Shown: positions 35,901 through 47,104, counted from the stretch's first letter. The stretch is 64,000 nucleotides of DNA from Craspedostauros australis (GCA_026770025.1 JAMXDE010000033.1:620001-684000); one strand, 5' to 3'. Notes: generated by a model not told the origin, from the sequence alone. Made by a program: numbers and translations.

Positions 35901-38591
35901 CTGCGCCTTGGCGTTGTCGGACATCAGTAGGTCTGGAGCCCTGTGGCGTCGGATGAAGTCACGGAGAGTGTCGGAGATGCGGCTCTCGGATGGCATGGGA
36001 AAGCCGGCCGTGAACCGAGAGTCGAGGGCGACGTACACCTGAAGCATGGTGCAGCCGCCATGGCCGAGAACCCTGTCGTCGTGAGCAGGGGTATCGGAGA
36101 AGAGTGTATCCATCGCAACCGTCTCATGGAGACGGTCGACGTTGGCCGCTGGGAACCGAGACTTGAAATGCTTGCGCATGGAGAAGCGCTCGGCGGTACG
36201 GTACCATTGAGAGGTACACCGAAGAGTGTCGCGAACGCGACGAGCTGGTATCCAGCCGAAGTGGGGACGGAGAGCCTCGTAGTCGGCAGGCTTGCGAGTG
36301 GCAATGATGCTGCCCGGGTTGTCAGCGATGTCGGCTTGGCGAGCACCAGTGTAGGCCGTGAGAACAGTAGAGTTGTTCTCGCGGCGCTGGAGTGCTGCGG
36401 CGTCATCATCGTCGACGTCGTCGAGGTTCATCTCCTGGTCGAGGGAAGAAGGGTCCCATTCGTCGTCCGCTGTGAAGTCGACATGCGGATACTTGTCGAG
36501 TTCGGAGCGGGTGGGCTTGGCCATGTCCATGTAGGACAGGCCCTGCCGGACAGCCAGTGGGATGATGTGGCCTCCTGGTGTGATGATGGTCTGGCGACCT
36601 CCAGGGAGATTCCGTGGGCGTTCGTTGACATCCATTCCGAAGGCACCAAGCTGGTTGGATGAATGGATGGTCTTGCCCTTGCCGTAGAGCGCGTATTGGT
36701 GGAATTTACCAATGATGGGCCCTTCGGTGGTCTGGATGAGACCAGCAACCGTACCGATGTCGAGGTTGGCGATGGCAGAGTCACCAATGCCACTGACGTC
36801 GGCGGTGTGTCCTGTCTTGCAGAGAACGAGGACATCATTGCCAGCCAGGCCACCATTGGCACCGCTGTCGACGAGAGAGCCAGAGTGGTCCTTGACAAGC
36901 TTGTTGAAGCTGTACCGGACCACCGTGGAGTTGGCAAGGCGCCAGGTCTGGCCCTTGTAGACCAGTTGAGGAGTATCGTCAGACGAAGAGGTGGACTTGG
37001 TCTGTGCGAGAAGGCGATCGATGGCAGTGGACTGGTCACCAGCCTTGGAAGATTCCGTGTTGCCAGCGGATGGAGTTGTGGAAGGAGTGTCGGTGGTGCC
37101 CAAAGATGTGGCAGCGTTGTTGGCAGCTCGGTGGGAGTCAGCCTTGCCCTTGCCCTTGTTCTTGCGCCACTTGCCCTTTGCCTCAAGGAAAGCCTTGCGC
37201 TGATCCTTGGACATCTCACGCCATTCGTCGTTGGGAATGGAACGGCGGTCGTCCTTGGCATAGTCCTTGCCATTGCCTTTGCCAGCAGAGCCACCGGTCT
37301 TGGCGTTGTTGACCTTGCGCCGAGATGTGGTGCGGGGCTGGTTGGCATCAAGGGACTGCGCCTCATCGCGGACGAACTCGAGGAGGTCTTCGAAGGAGAC
37401 ACCAACCTTGATGAAGCCGCGAGATTGCTTGTGACGTTGGCGGGAGTTGGACTTGACGTTGGTATAGGCCCGAGTCAAGTCGACATCGGGACCGATGGCG
37501 GTACGCAACCATTGCTGCTTGACCGCCTCATCGACACATGCATCATCGAGCTCTTCGATGTCATCGAGCTTGGTTTCCCAGGCATCGAGGAATTGCTCGC
37601 GGGTCTTGGTCCAAGTCTGGTCCAGACGGAAGGCAACGATGGTGTCTCTGTATTTGATGGACAGAGTCTCGCCGACGACTCCACTGGTGTAGCTGTCAAC
37701 GAGATCGGCGTATGCCGCACGGCCATCGCAAGACTTCTTGTAGGCACGGATGATGCGCCGACTCTTGGAAGTCTTGACATGCTCAGTGAGCACGGCGAAG
37801 AGGTAGCGATTCTGGCTCGCGAAGAAGGCCTCGTCCTTGGGTGCCGGCATGAAGTCCATATCGAGATGGTGGTTGAGTCCATGGGAGAAGGAAAGAGTCT
37901 CGAAGGTCCGCATGAAGGTGAGGAAGTGCTTGTCGTCCTTCAGTGTTGGGAGCGACAGACTCTCCCGCTTGGTCGCCTTGCTGAACTCCTTGACGTAGTC
38001 AGCTGGAAGCTCCATGGCTTGGACACCTTGGAAGTTGGAAGAGGGTGCCATGGATGGAGTCACAGGCGGTTGCGGGAAGGCAGGATCAGGCACCGAAGCC
38101 GAAGGATCGAATCCGAAGTTCACATGCGGAGGTTCTTCGGCCACAGGACGGAATGCGGATGCCGGAGTGGTGTGGTTGCCCATGCCCATGCCCATGCCAA
38201 TTGGAGATGGCACAGGTGTGCTTGCAGTCGAATGCGAGCGCGAAGAAGGAAGAGAAGGGTTGCTCTGCTCAGCCGTGAACGCCATGAAGGTAGCGCGATC
38301 AAGCTCGTTCCAGGTATCGTCATCCAGAATGGACTGGGTGAGGTACCACTTGCCGAGGTTCAGGATCTTGCGGATGTGGTTGATGCCGAGGGATGCGGTG
38401 AAAGGCTCGCCATCATCGGTGTTGCCACTGAGATGGAAGCTGCGAAGGTCATCCTCAGTGAGAGAGACGAGGTCGAGAGGGCTGATGATGTCCTCATGAG
38501 CAATGATATCGCGAGGAGTTGAGTCGGAAGGGATGCCGATGACACCGAGTATGTGATCCAAGGTGGCGAGGTCCGTCTCAGCAGTTGTCAT
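32997..38591 (-). CDS. Copia-D Gag-Pol polyprotein, 1864 aa
   Basis: An intact frame for a complete Ty1/copia polyprotein. The Gag region (about 1-540) ends in a Lys/Gly-rich basic stretch (KGKWRKNKGKGKADS) in place of a zinc knuckle. The protease motif VDSGANGG has D575. Integrase has D828, D892 and E927, with 34 residues between the last two. A region after the integrase (SFNIIVKWGDGSTSTEP and on) looks weakly chromodomain-like. Reverse transcriptase carries YVDD at 1498-1501. RNase H follows with TTFVDAN and YGSEFVAARQA. The start MTTAETDL is the first ATG after the 5' LTR in this frame and lies about 320 bp from it. Long antisense frames cover most of it but look like by-products of its base composition. 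Intact frame plus matching LTRs suggest a recently active, autonomous element. Confidence 0.95.
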   Translation of the reverse strand: MTTAETDLATLDHILGVIGIPSDSTPRDIIAHEDIISPLDLVSLTEDDLRSFHLSGNTDDGEPFTASLGINHIRKILNLGKWYLTQSILDDDTWNELDRATFMAFTAEQSNPSLPSSRSHSTASTPVPSPIGMGMGMGNHTTPASAFRPVAEEPPHVNFGFDPSASVPDPAFPQPPVTPSMAPSSNFQGVQAMELPADYVKEFSKATKRESLSLPTLKDDKHFLTFMRTFETLSFSHGLNHHLDMDFMPAPKDEAFFASQNRYLFAVLTEHVKTSKSRRIIRAYKKSCDGRAAYADLVDSYTSGVVGETLSIKYRDTIVAFRLDQTWTKTREQFLDAWETKLDDIEELDDACVDEAVKQQWLRTAIGPDVDLTRAYTNVKSNSRQRHKQSRGFIKVGVSFEDLLEFVRDEAQSLDANQPRTTSRRKVNNAKTGGSAGKGNGKDYAKDDRRSIPNDEWREMSKDQRKAFLEAKGKWRKNKGKGKADSHRAANNAATSLGTTDTPSTTPSAGNTESSKAGDQSTAIDRLLAQTKSTSSSDDTPQLVYKGQTWRLANSTVVRYSFNKLVKDHSGSLVDSGANGGLAGNDVLVLCKTGHTADVSGIGDSAIANLDIGTVAGLIQTTEGPIIGKFHQYALYGKGKTIHSSNQLGAFGMDVNERPRNLPGGRQTIITPGGHIIPLAVRQGLSYMDMAKPTRSELDKYPHVDFTADDEWDPSSLDQEMNLDDVDDDDAAALQRRENNSTVLTAYTGARQADIADNPGSIIATRKPADYEALRPHFGWIPARRVRDTLRCTSQWYRTAERFSMRKHFKSRFPAANVDRLHETVAMDTLFSDTPAHDDRVLGHGGCTMLQVYVALDSRFTAGFPMPSESRISDTLRDFIRRHRAPDLLMSDNAKAQIGNKVMEILRQYHIRDHQSEPEHQHQNGAERRIQDIKRTTNGVMDRTGTPDRFWLICTLYVVDLFNHIAQVTAGSITPLQAAFGQRPDISKFLSYRWWQPVYYRVDNPTFPSQSKERSGRWAGPCLHKGDDLTFWVLDDETQRLLPRSAIRPADDSATRNLRADFPFPIVGEDDGSDAMNVANGEPDDDISVPPDSDPIVHSLADSILADRRGTDPETVGNAKVHIPKFSPKDLVGMTFIHEKDGQQVKAEVVQKVNDLDAANHQRIKMLLALADGKTHDLISYVELADIIERQQEHNDDPDAKWEFDSIIGHEGPLSSSSPSYKGSSFNIIVKWGDGSTSTEPLSIMIQDDPVSCAAYGRRHELLDEPGWKRLKRLAIRTNRLERQVHKSKTFSHAPTFQFGVQVPRNHKEALRLDDKNGNTLWADAEKKEMDQLFGYHTFKSLGKGAPVPSSFQKIRLQWVYAVKHDLRHKARCVAGGHLTDPCKDASYAGVVSLRSLRLSLLAGELNGIPTWVGDIGNAYLEAFTQERICFIAGDEFGDFAGHTMQIVKALYGLRTSGARFHEALADTLRDMGFLQCRSDPDVWMRDANSHWEYVCVYVDDLTATMADPKAFFDTLSSKYGYQLKGVGPIKYHLGADFGRDPDGTLKLSPQSYIKRMMENYERMFGELPRKISCPLDKADSPELDTSSELSETDKRKFMSLIGALQWCISLGRFDISVAVMTLARFRSAPRQGHLDRAKRIYGYLRKHPDAAIRFRTCVPRFNLHYEVPNHDWIYSVYGKTSEEIPDDIPEPKGKPVRTTTFVDANLLHCQVTGRSATGALHMVNQTPIEWFSKRQGTVETATYGSEFVAARQATEQIISLRLALREMGIPIDGPSWMLGDNQSVITSSTVPKSMLSKRHNALAYHRVRSAVAAGILYFIKIPGTQNVADVMTKFLPWAVFWPLVKPILFWKGHTESSSPTYKT

Positions 38592-38911
38592 GATGAGCGA
38601 TGGATGGATGGAGAGAGCGGATGCGGATGCTGGAGGCTGAAGGATAGCTGAGGCTGGGGTGCACTGACTGAATCGTCTTCTGGTGCGGGAGGGTGCTGCA
38701 GGAAGTCTTGGATGGCTGAGTGGGAAGGCCCGAACTCAGCAGAGGGACCGAAAGGAGGGCGTTCTGCGGATGCGAGAAAGCCGAAGGAAAGCCGAAATCA
38801 CGTCGTCACGTGATGGAAGGTGAAGGGATCGCTCGTGGATGGACGAGGGATGAAGGATGGATGGATTGTCACGCAATCAATTCAGTAGGTGAAAGCTTGC
38901 GACTGTTAATC
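38592..38911 (-). other. Copia-D 5' leader
   Basis: Leader of about 320 bp between the 5' LTR and the polyprotein start. The first bases after the LTR on the minus strand (GATTAACAGTCGCAAG) are the candidate primer-binding site. They lack TGG and differ from the site used by Copia-A, -B and -C. Confidence 0.55.
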
Positions 38912-39543
38912 TGTTAGAACGTAATCGTAGATGGGTGTGAAGGATACCGCACCGAGAACGTAGAGTGATCAAGTCGTTGTTGTTGGTGAGGAGAGTGTTT
39001 GTTTACTGTATTATTCGTATGGTAGTAGGAATGCTGTCGAGCTCACAAGATGGTTTCTTGAGAACTGTGAGCATGAGAGAGGCATGACATGATCTCATGC
39101 AATTGCAAGTAAAATTAACACGGAGACAACACGACAAATGTGCGTGTTACTGCGTGAAGATGAGGTGCAAAGAGTCAATGAACAAAACACCGCGATAGCC
39201 CGTGTTGTGAATTACGTCTTCTCACGATGTTGCTAGTAGTACGATCACACGATTGATCGTATTCACTTGAGAAGGTCATGGCAAGATTCGCACGTGTCAC
39301 ACCCAAGATCCAAGTCTGTCCTGATTGGGCAGATTGGTCCATCTTGGCAAGAAATCAATTTCCGCGACATTTTGGAACTGTGTTTGAAGGGAAAACGATT
39401 CTTGCGACGCGAAATGCGACACAAATTTGACACAACGGATTTTCGACCAAAATTTCCGTTCGGAACGGAAAAGGTAAGAAAAGTGGATATTTCTGATTGG
39501 TCGACGGGTGTCGCTATTGTTAGAGATTTAGCGTGCGCTAATA
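38912..39543 (-). repeat. Copia-D 5' LTR
   Basis: 632 bp, same as 32341-32972. Followed by ccatg and the resumption of duplication copy A. Confidence 0.95.
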
Positions 39544-40231
39544 CCATGCTCTGACCGCTCTTCATTGGATCCTCCATGTCGCTGAGGATGTGCAACTGCG
39601 CCGCGCATTATTTCCATGCAGTGTGTGCGCATTTTAGCATGTATCGCGTGGGCAATGTAGAAGCCAGTGTTCGATTGGCCATAGCGGCGCTGAAGATCAG
39701 TAAAGAACATGAGGCTTAATCCACAGAATGGTTCGAACGCGGTTTGATGGAGCACGAACAGCGAATGCGTCAACGACCCCACCCATCGCATGAGCGTGAG
39801 ATATGTAGCTACTCTTTGAGAGGGTGTAACAACCACTGCCAATGAAGACAGTTGTGGTGCGTGATCAGGAACTGATGTTTCCTCGCGAGGTTAGTATGCG
39901 GAAAAGCGACGAAAAGAGCTTGCAGTTGGTACATCTTTGGAAGAAGCGAGGTTCGAAGACCAGGACTACATGGGCAGGTGCAGGAGAGGAGTATGAGTCA
40001 ATTGAAAGCAACGGCACGATGATCCGACATCAGGGCGATGCACAACCTTACATACAGTAGAGAGACTCAGGTGAACAGCACAGTCCGAATCAACAACACG
40101 TAAAAACGCACGATAATTTTTGGCGCGAACTTTTGTGTGTTCACGAATTGATGATCATGGCTGTCACGAGCATTAGTGACTGACTTCAAACACCCAAGGC
40201 AACACACAAAAGCATCCTGGACTGTTAACCA
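39544..40231. repeat. Segmental duplication copy A, last part
   Basis: Matches about 52139-52829 of copy B. Similarity ends after gcatcctggac (40223/52817), fading over about a dozen bases. Both strands carry short open frames (for example about 39528-39842 minus) that are shared with copy B. I recognise no family and call none. Confidence 0.88.
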
Positions 40232-42101
40232 GCATAATAGAGCCCAAACGTAGTGGCTGTTGTCTTGTTGGCTGTTGTTTAGCTGTAGGGCAGAGGCTTG
40301 ATTGACAAGCGGTCTGAACAAGAGTCTTCTGTTCCATAAGTGGTCGATTGAGAATACTGGTAGATGGTGAAGAAACGTGTGGATTATGAGTGTTATTGCT
40401 ATGGTTCTTCTCCATGGGGTGGATCTCCAATGGTGCCCTAAAGGAAATGGCGTACAAGTCACATAACTTGTGTACTGCGGATGGGATCCGTTTACCGAGT
40501 TGGTTGCGAGGTGATGGACGTTGGTGTGCGTTCCGTGGGGTGCTGTTCTCACCGTGCTTGTTCGTGTTCGTGCGTCGATGTTTTGGCGAGGCGGAGGGAT
40601 CGGTGACCTGGTCATCGGAACCCTTCAACATGGCTGACATGGGTCGCCAAAGATCTGCTTCAATGATCCAGACCAGTTCCCAAACGTGGGTTCGGGTGTG
40701 GTGTTCAATCGATCTACTGGAATGCTGATGAGTCATGTGACTCGTAGTGTCCATCACTAAGGTAGATACTAGTTTAGCTCTATTACTCCCCTTCATCTCA
40801 CGTCGGAACGTGAGTTGACTGAAAGCAAGAAAGCTAATCGTAGTGTGGTTCGTGCGGCCGCCCAAGATGGCGGCAAGTGGATTTCATTCATGATGCCCAC
40901 TGGCGTCGTTGAACGGATGATCGTGGTGGCGGTCATTTGCCATCTTCTCCAGGCATTTGTTCAACATGGATGTGATGCTGACCTGATGGATTGCGTTGAT
41001 GTGGGTCAGGCCTCCACGGAAGAGGATCGTAGCAAGATTGTTGATGGCAATCGGGGATCTGGGGTCAGTACGGATTGCAGCCATGATTTGGGCGGTGTGG
41101 TCGATTGGTGGCTGATACACGACCATCTGCCCAGGTAATGGTCCTTGATGTAGTCCCATGATATGTCTGGATCTGAGCCATCTAGGGGATGGGTATGAGA
41201 CCAGCGGTTGATGATCCACCCAAGGTCTCTTCCGTGGGTTGGCGGTTTCTTCCATGCTTGGGGTTGTCGAGTCGGGGGTGGTACCTCCTTGGGCTCGAAT
41301 GGGCCGATGGTTGGAGGTGTGCTGCCTTCCTCCTCTTCTCCTGGTCCCGTGGTAACGGTTGTATCGGTCGTATTCATTGGATCCCCGGGTGGAGTAGAGG
41401 GATCCTTTCGTTCGACCTGGGTGGTTGGTGGTGCTGGTGCAACGCTCCTGGCTACTCCGCCAACGGACTTCCGGGCAAGGAGGTGTTGGCAAGTTCCGCT
41501 CACGGTAGCCTACGATCGTGGAAGATGGTGTTGGTTGATAGTTGTTCGTTTGCTATTTCATTACTTGGCTACTCCGATCCTCTCGGTGTACACCAGTTCT
41601 CTTGCCCGATGCTCTTGGCGCTTCAATCTGTTTTGTAGATTTGGTCTCCGACTATGAGTCGGTGTGCGAGATGCTCTCTCGCTGCTCTTTGTATTCTCTC
41701 TCTCTTTCTGTCTCAGCATCATGTACTTCGTGCCATACGATACTCCGTGTTCGATGCGTACTCCGCATTCGACACTCCGTTCGTTCAGTACTGGCTCCTA
41801 CTCCATGAGTACTTACCATTTGAAGTTCACCTTCTGTATCCATGATGCTGATCCTCTTCGGTCATCAGATCTTTGCCTCCTGCTCTGACTTGGAGACAGA
41901 TGTCGACGTGGTGACATGATGACATCCTGTCGACGTCAGTAGGCGTCCTTCTGCTCTCCAGATGTCATGTTCCATTGGTGATGCAGCAGTCTGTCAGATG
42001 ATATCGTCATCTGAGGTTTAGTTGGGAAGTACCTCGAGATTCTCTTGGTACCATTGATGGATGGACGGACGAGATTTCCAATTCTCTCAGAAATCGTTGT
42101 T
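40232..42101. other. Intergenic region, mostly unassigned
   Basis: Between the two duplication copies. It holds a possible frame-shifted minus-strand gene (40884-41503), a short hairpin (ctcacgtcggaacgtgag, about 40797-40814), the palindrome gagtcatgtgactc near 40729 and a CT-rich stretch near 41690. No terminal repeats were recognised. Confidence 0.5.
40884..41503 (-). pseudogene. Possible frame-shifted gene, unknown
   Basis: Two overlapping minus-strand frames look complementary. One (41503 downward) begins MSGTCQHLLARKSVGG, has a Pro/Thr/Glu-rich middle and reaches SWDYIKDHYLG. The other continues with MVVYQPPIDHTAQIMAAIRT and ends near 40884. A single frameshift near 41130 would join them into a product of about 200 residues. 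The composition resembles a low-complexity Gag-like or linker region, but I see no diagnostic motif. It may also be chance. Confidence 0.3.
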
Positions 42102-42284
42102 TGCAAATTTCCTCCAGAAATTCTGCTCATTTTCGTGTGTTCCATTTCCACTGTAATTCTGACGAATCACAGTATACTATCGACACGAATGTAGTTATAC
42201 CGTCCAAGTGCATATGAGAGAATAACGGGTGAACGATGCACATATACAGGTACATCTTGACATATACTCACATGTACATCTCGA
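42102..42284. repeat. Segmental duplication copy B, left part
   Basis: Matches 9345-9526 of copy A. It is separated from the rest of copy B (48312 on) by an insertion of about 6 kb. Confidence 0.88.
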
Positions 42285-42708
42285 CGTATCCATGATTGGG
42301 TTGGTGGCCACCGTCCCAATGGGTTTGCCGTCCTTGTCGCGAAGCCGTTTTGTGACGCGAGCGAATTCCAGATACTCTCCCCCGCGATCGATAGATAGCT
42401 CCATGTTGAGGTATCCATCGAACATATCAGGGTCGAAAGCGTCATCGGCCTCCGCGGCGTCCCCGTTGCTGAACGTGCGGGAGAACTCGGCCGCAAAGTC
42501 AGGATCGTCGTCATTCAGCTCGGCCCATGCGGAAAGCTGCGGCCTCTCTCCCGTGACCGCCAGCCGCTCCTCTTTGAAACGCCGAGCTATCGCAGCATCA
42601 TATGCCACGAATTTCTCCGTGTGGGCATTGATACCCATCTCAACAGTGGTCACACGCTGCACCGTAGTGCGCGCCATGGGAATGCCAGATGCTGGCAAAA
42701 CCCAATAT
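42285..42708 (-). pseudogene. Copia-like pol fragment, region between integrase and reverse transcriptase
   Basis: The minus-strand frame begins YWVLPASGIPMARTTVQRV, which continues the integrase fragment at 47262-48215 once the transposon is removed. It ends FARVTKRLRDKDGKPIG...NPIMDT. This linker type precedes reverse transcriptase in many stramenopile and fungal copia-like polyproteins. It is cut at 42285, so reverse transcriptase and RNase H are absent. Confidence 0.8.
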
Positions 42709-42865
42709 GACCCATGTGAGCGAGTGGACCAACCTTTGGTAAAGTAGAGTGGCACTTTTTCCTCGATTTCAACACAACCAAGCATATAAACCAACTCATT
42801 ATAGTCTCCATAGCAACAGAAAAATTACCCAGAGCCTTGAAGTCCGTAGTTTAGGTTTTATGGAC
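42709..42865 (+). repeat. Left terminal inverted repeat of the DDE transposon
   Basis: Pairs with the reverse complement of 47105-47261 over about 155 bp with small differences. Confidence 0.88.
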
Positions 42866-43447
42866 CTGTCAATGTGCACATTTTTGGACTACTCCTAAAC
42901 TGAGCGATAGACATCCGACAAGTTCGATCCAAAATAACGTGTTTGTGTTCTTGGTTTTGGCGAATTTGTTCACATTTTGAATTAATTAGTCCTTATTTTG
43001 TTCCTCCATTTTCGCCACCAGTCTCCGTCTCATCCTCGTGCGAATCGCATCCCTCACTTCTTGCGGGACCATCTCTTCGTTCTCCGCGTGCCTCCTGGTG
43101 GTGTTGGCCTCACACCACATCCTATTCTCCCTTTCCTCTTCTTCCATCTCTTCCTCTTCTTGGCTCTTCTGCTTGTCTGATGGTTTCGTACCTGTTGGTT
43201 CCATAGCAGTTGCTGTTGCCGTTGCTGTTGGTGATGGTGGTGATGGTGATGATCCTGATGCCGTTTTTTTGTTGTTGTTGGTCGTACCTGCTGCCGAGGC
43301 TGTTTTCTTCGCGTCTCGTTGTGAGCTGTAGTACGCCGCGGTCAGGTGCGATTTCACGCGCATTGGACTTCCGTGCAATTGCGTGAACCAATCAGTCTCT
43401 GTTCCCTCCAGCTCCATCAATCGGCGGTGCGCTTCGTGTTCTGTTGG

Positions 43448-46400
43448 TCAGTTTTTCGGGTCCTTTTTGGCGGCCGTGCTCATTTCATCCAATTTCTGCA
43501 GTACGTACCGTGGTAACTCCGCGTTGCGGCGCGTTGTTTTCACTGCCCAGCCCTTCACCGCGAGTCGGGGGATTTCGGCTTCCGCGGTCTGGTCTTTCAA
43601 TTTTGCGGTGTGGTCGTGTGGTAGCTCTCCTTGCCCCATCTCCAATGCATCGCGAAACACGAGCGCCTTGCTCTCCACCGCGGTAGCGCCCCACTTTCGC
43701 GTCTTCTTCTTCTTCTTTGGCGATTCGGCGGTGAACGGTTCCTTTCCTGACATGTGCGTTGCGATCGTGTGGACACCCAGCCGGTTGATTTCCCATCCCT
43801 CCCACTCCACACACGGGACAAGTACGTCATCTGTGACGCCAGATGCCGCCACCAAATTGGCCTCATCGTCTCCGAACTTGACCTCGTGCGTTTGGCGTAC
43901 CTTTTGGCCTTTCGCGCAGAAACGCTTCTTTGGCATGCCGGGGAAACTCAGGACACGCCCCTCGAGGCATTCTGCATCCACCAAAACCGTGGTTGTTCCT
44001 GCAATGTTGCCAGCTTCCAATGCGTCGAAAAGTTGGTGTTCCGTTTTGATGTCATTGTCCTCCAGCACGTACGCTCGCAGTACAACAGTGATGTACGCAA
44101 AGTGCGTGTCGAGGCGGCCTTTGCCTGTTTGGGCTTCGGTGTAGATCCAGGCAGAAATCTTCGGGACATTTCGCGTTCCGAGGTTCTTGTTCAGCACTGA
44201 TGTGATCAGCGGGATGTGCTCGTGGCTCGCGAAACAAGACGCGTTATCGGATTGGATGACAATTTCGGTGACCAATGGAAGAATTTTTCTCACCTGTTGT
44301 TGCACAATTTCGAGAAGCCTGCCAACTTGGAGGGTGTCTTGAGTTGGCCTCCCCTTCACAATGATATCGATGAAGCGATAAGTGAATGTGTCATTGTGAC
44401 ATGTGATCACCATCGCACCCAACAGAGACATGCCCTTCTTGCCCCAGTATTCTTGTTGAGCTTCGCCTTGGCCAGTCGGAAGAGTTTTCTGTTTGTGGTC
44501 CAGCACCACATGTGCGCGATCCTCTCGGTTGTTGATACTTTGGAGGTACTGCTCAATTTTTCCGAATTGAACCTTGCTGCGCACTTGTGTGCCATGTACC
44601 ACAGTATTTCGTTGTTGAACCCTGGTGCGGCATTGAGCATCGACTCCAATTCTGTCGCGTGTTCCGCAAGGTGATCTTCCATAAGCGATGTCACAAAAGG
44701 GACATATCAGTCGTCCACAAAACGCATCACCCCTGCACAACGGTTACATACTCCAGTGTGTTGTTTGTCTGTGGTGGCGCAAGGCTGTTCGTTTTTGGTA
44801 GTGGTGGTGTCATTGGCAGCAGTATCTGTCACAAAAGTGATGTCAGGAATATCAATTGTGATGGTTGGAGTGTCGTTGGTGGCAGAAGCGATGTCATTTG
44901 TTTGAGTGATCTTCTTCCTGAGCTTGTGCTTGTTGGTACGCGTTCTGGTTGATTGGGATTGTTTCGTCGTTGTCTTCTTCTTCTGGTTGGGCGTGAGCGC
45001 AAATTGAGCTGAGTGCATTGGGTCATCACACTCCATCTGCATGTGAGAGGCAGTGAATTCCCATTTGACGAAGACAACAAGAAGCTCCAATGAGTACAAC
45101 AGAGACTCCGCTGTGCGCAGATGCCGGAAAATCACGTCATTCTCGTCCTCAGTGCCGTTTGTTGTGGGATACTTAGCCTTCAAAAGTGTGACAAGGCGCG
45201 AGATCGTGCGTTTGAGAGTTAGCATTGCCAACAAAAAGTGGCTTTCGAAGGAAGACAGCCCTGTGTTCACTTTGCCACATCGTGTTAGTAGCTTTGTCAT
45301 CTCTTTGAATGCTGGTTCGCCCACTGGGTTGGTGGTGGTAGTCTTGTACATGTCGAATAGCGCCACGACACTTTTTCCTCCACGATCGAAGACTGGAACG
45401 TTGTCGAATACAACTCCTTCCCACTCCACTGCGTGGCACAAACCAGCCTTGTACGTGGTCGTAGTGCAGAGAAACGACACCACACCAGACAAAGCACACG
45501 CAGTCACACGGTATTGGAGAATTTTGGGCGGAATGGTTTCCCCATCACTCAACATGTCGTGGTAACGATGCAATGTGTTATGTTGGCTTTTAGTGACACT
45601 TAATCGATTACTATGTACACGCACGCGTTGTTCCTCTGGCAATCCATTGACGTATCCAGTGAGAATGTCTGTGCATGTTGTTGGAGACGCAGACTCCGCG
45701 AAAACGGCTCTCGCACAGAGGTGCATGAGCTTGCTCCCTCCAACACATATGCGGTACAGATTTGGTGCAAGTGTCGTTGGTGGCAGTGGTTGCCCAGCTC
45801 GGACAAATTGCACCACCTCATGCATCTGGCAAGTCGGTGTCGCTTCTTTCGGGAGCAATACATCCCAGCGTGCAGAAGCAATTGGTGCCCAGAGCCATTT
45901 GATGTTGCACCAGACTTGCTTGTTGTGTTTTCCTCCAATCGCGAATCCCGTCTTCGGCATACAGTCGAACAGTTCTGGAGAAAGGCCAGACTTAACCAAA
46001 CCTGCGACACGGACCAACGCATCGCGACGCCATCCTCTCGCCGTTTTCTGCATGAGTCTGTTGCGTCCTGTTCGCTTCCTCCTGCGATCATGGCCATCCA
46101 CGTAGTCGTCGTCGCTGTCAACATCAACTCAGGTGGAAGCGGCTCCAGCGACAGCGTTTGCGTGTCGTGCAGTGCTTGCGCGGGTAGTTGGTTTGGCAGG
46201 AGACTCAACGGGAGGTGGCACGTTCACACTGATGTCTACCACTGTGATAGCACCAACACCTTGTCCAACCGTACGCAGTGTGACCATTGGTGTATCAAAG
46301 ATGACACCAGCCGCACTGGACAGGCGCACGTCAACGCGCAGGTTAGCGGCATCGACATGCGCCAAAGTTGGAACAAGGTTGCTGTCCACCGGAAGCATCG

Positions 46401-46602
46401 GCTTCACCTCGATCGCGTGAGTGATGTCGGTGGGCTTCCGCAATCCAGTAGACAGCTTGTCAGGCAACAGCTGCTCATGAGTAGGTGCCAAGTTGCCATC
46501 CGAATCAAAAGGAGAATCGAGAGGGGCAGCACAGGAACGAGGCTTCTTACGAGGAGATGGGTTTTCGCCCTTGATTGTTGCTTTGGCGGGGATGGAGGAC
46601 AT
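43448..46602 (-). pseudogene. DDE transposase, broken
   Basis: The probable start at 46602 (MSSIPAKATIKG) precedes a basic, possibly nuclear-targeting stretch (SPRKKPRS). The frame meets TGA at 46129-46131, continues in the same frame from 46101 to 44707, and then shifts into the frame ending at 43448. Around the shift are C-x2-C pairs (CNRC, CPFC) and, in the alternative frame, EDHLAEH, together like a C2H2 finger. The last segment holds the catalytic core: VVLDHKQK (first Asp), IQSDNASCF (second Asp, about 84 residues on) and WIYTEAQTGKGRLD (Glu 37 residues further), a plausible DDE triad. The C terminus is Lys-rich. The GKG-x-x-D signature after the Glu is one I associate with transposases of marine invertebrates and chytrids, without certainty about the superfamily. 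Confidence 0.7.
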
Positions 46603-47104
46603 GGTGTTGATGGTAGCAAAGGAGGTTGATTGATTGATTGATTGATGAATCGCACCGTAGAACGCTGAATGAAAGCGGGTGGAGGAGGTGATGCCGATGG
46701 AGGTGTTGGATGCAGCAGCGAAAACAACAACCGCCAATGTCACTAGTACTCTCACTACTCATACTACAACCGCAGCAAAACAGATGCAATGAGCATTGCA
46801 TCGGCGGAGGCACCTTTGGAAAGATGCAAAAAATGTGACGGTTTTTTTTGTGTCTGCGTGGCGACGATGTGTGCGTGCGCATGTGGTGATGATGTGTGTG
46901 ATGCCGACAAGCACAAAATGTCAATCGATTCCGCAGCAGCTAACGTTGTTTAACGTGTTCCAAACGAACGAGGAGGAAGGAAAAAGCTGGAGACACCAAC
47001 GTGAATGGACACCAATCGTTATTAACTCGGAATAGCAAAGAACTTCCGGCAAAACTACATTGTGGAACACTACGTTTGACCCAAACGATTCCAAATATTT
47101 GATG

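Larger units (their letters stand above)
32341..39543 (-). mobile_element. Copia-D: intact Ty1/copia retrotransposon with apparently identical LTRs
   Basis: LTRs of 632 bp at 32341-32972 and 38912-39543 show no difference by eye. The target duplication is ccatg (32336-32340 and 39544-39548), and the empty site is present in copy B at 52139-52143. One intact Gag-Pol frame (32997-38591) lies between them on the minus strand. The LTRs begin TGTTAG and end CTAATA, not the usual CA. It is a different lineage from Copia-A, -B and -C, with no CCHC knuckle and GC-richer coding sequence. Confidence 0.95.

Noticed and set aside
33030..38522. Four long plus-strand open frames (up to 639 codons) covering most of Copia-D antisense
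   Set aside because: They mirror the polyprotein frame and show no known domain. GC-rich codon use on the coding strand leaves few stops antisense. Treated as shadows.
40224..40800. Possible solo LTR starting TGTTAACC at the end of duplication copy A
   Set aside because: I could not find a matching end or target duplication.
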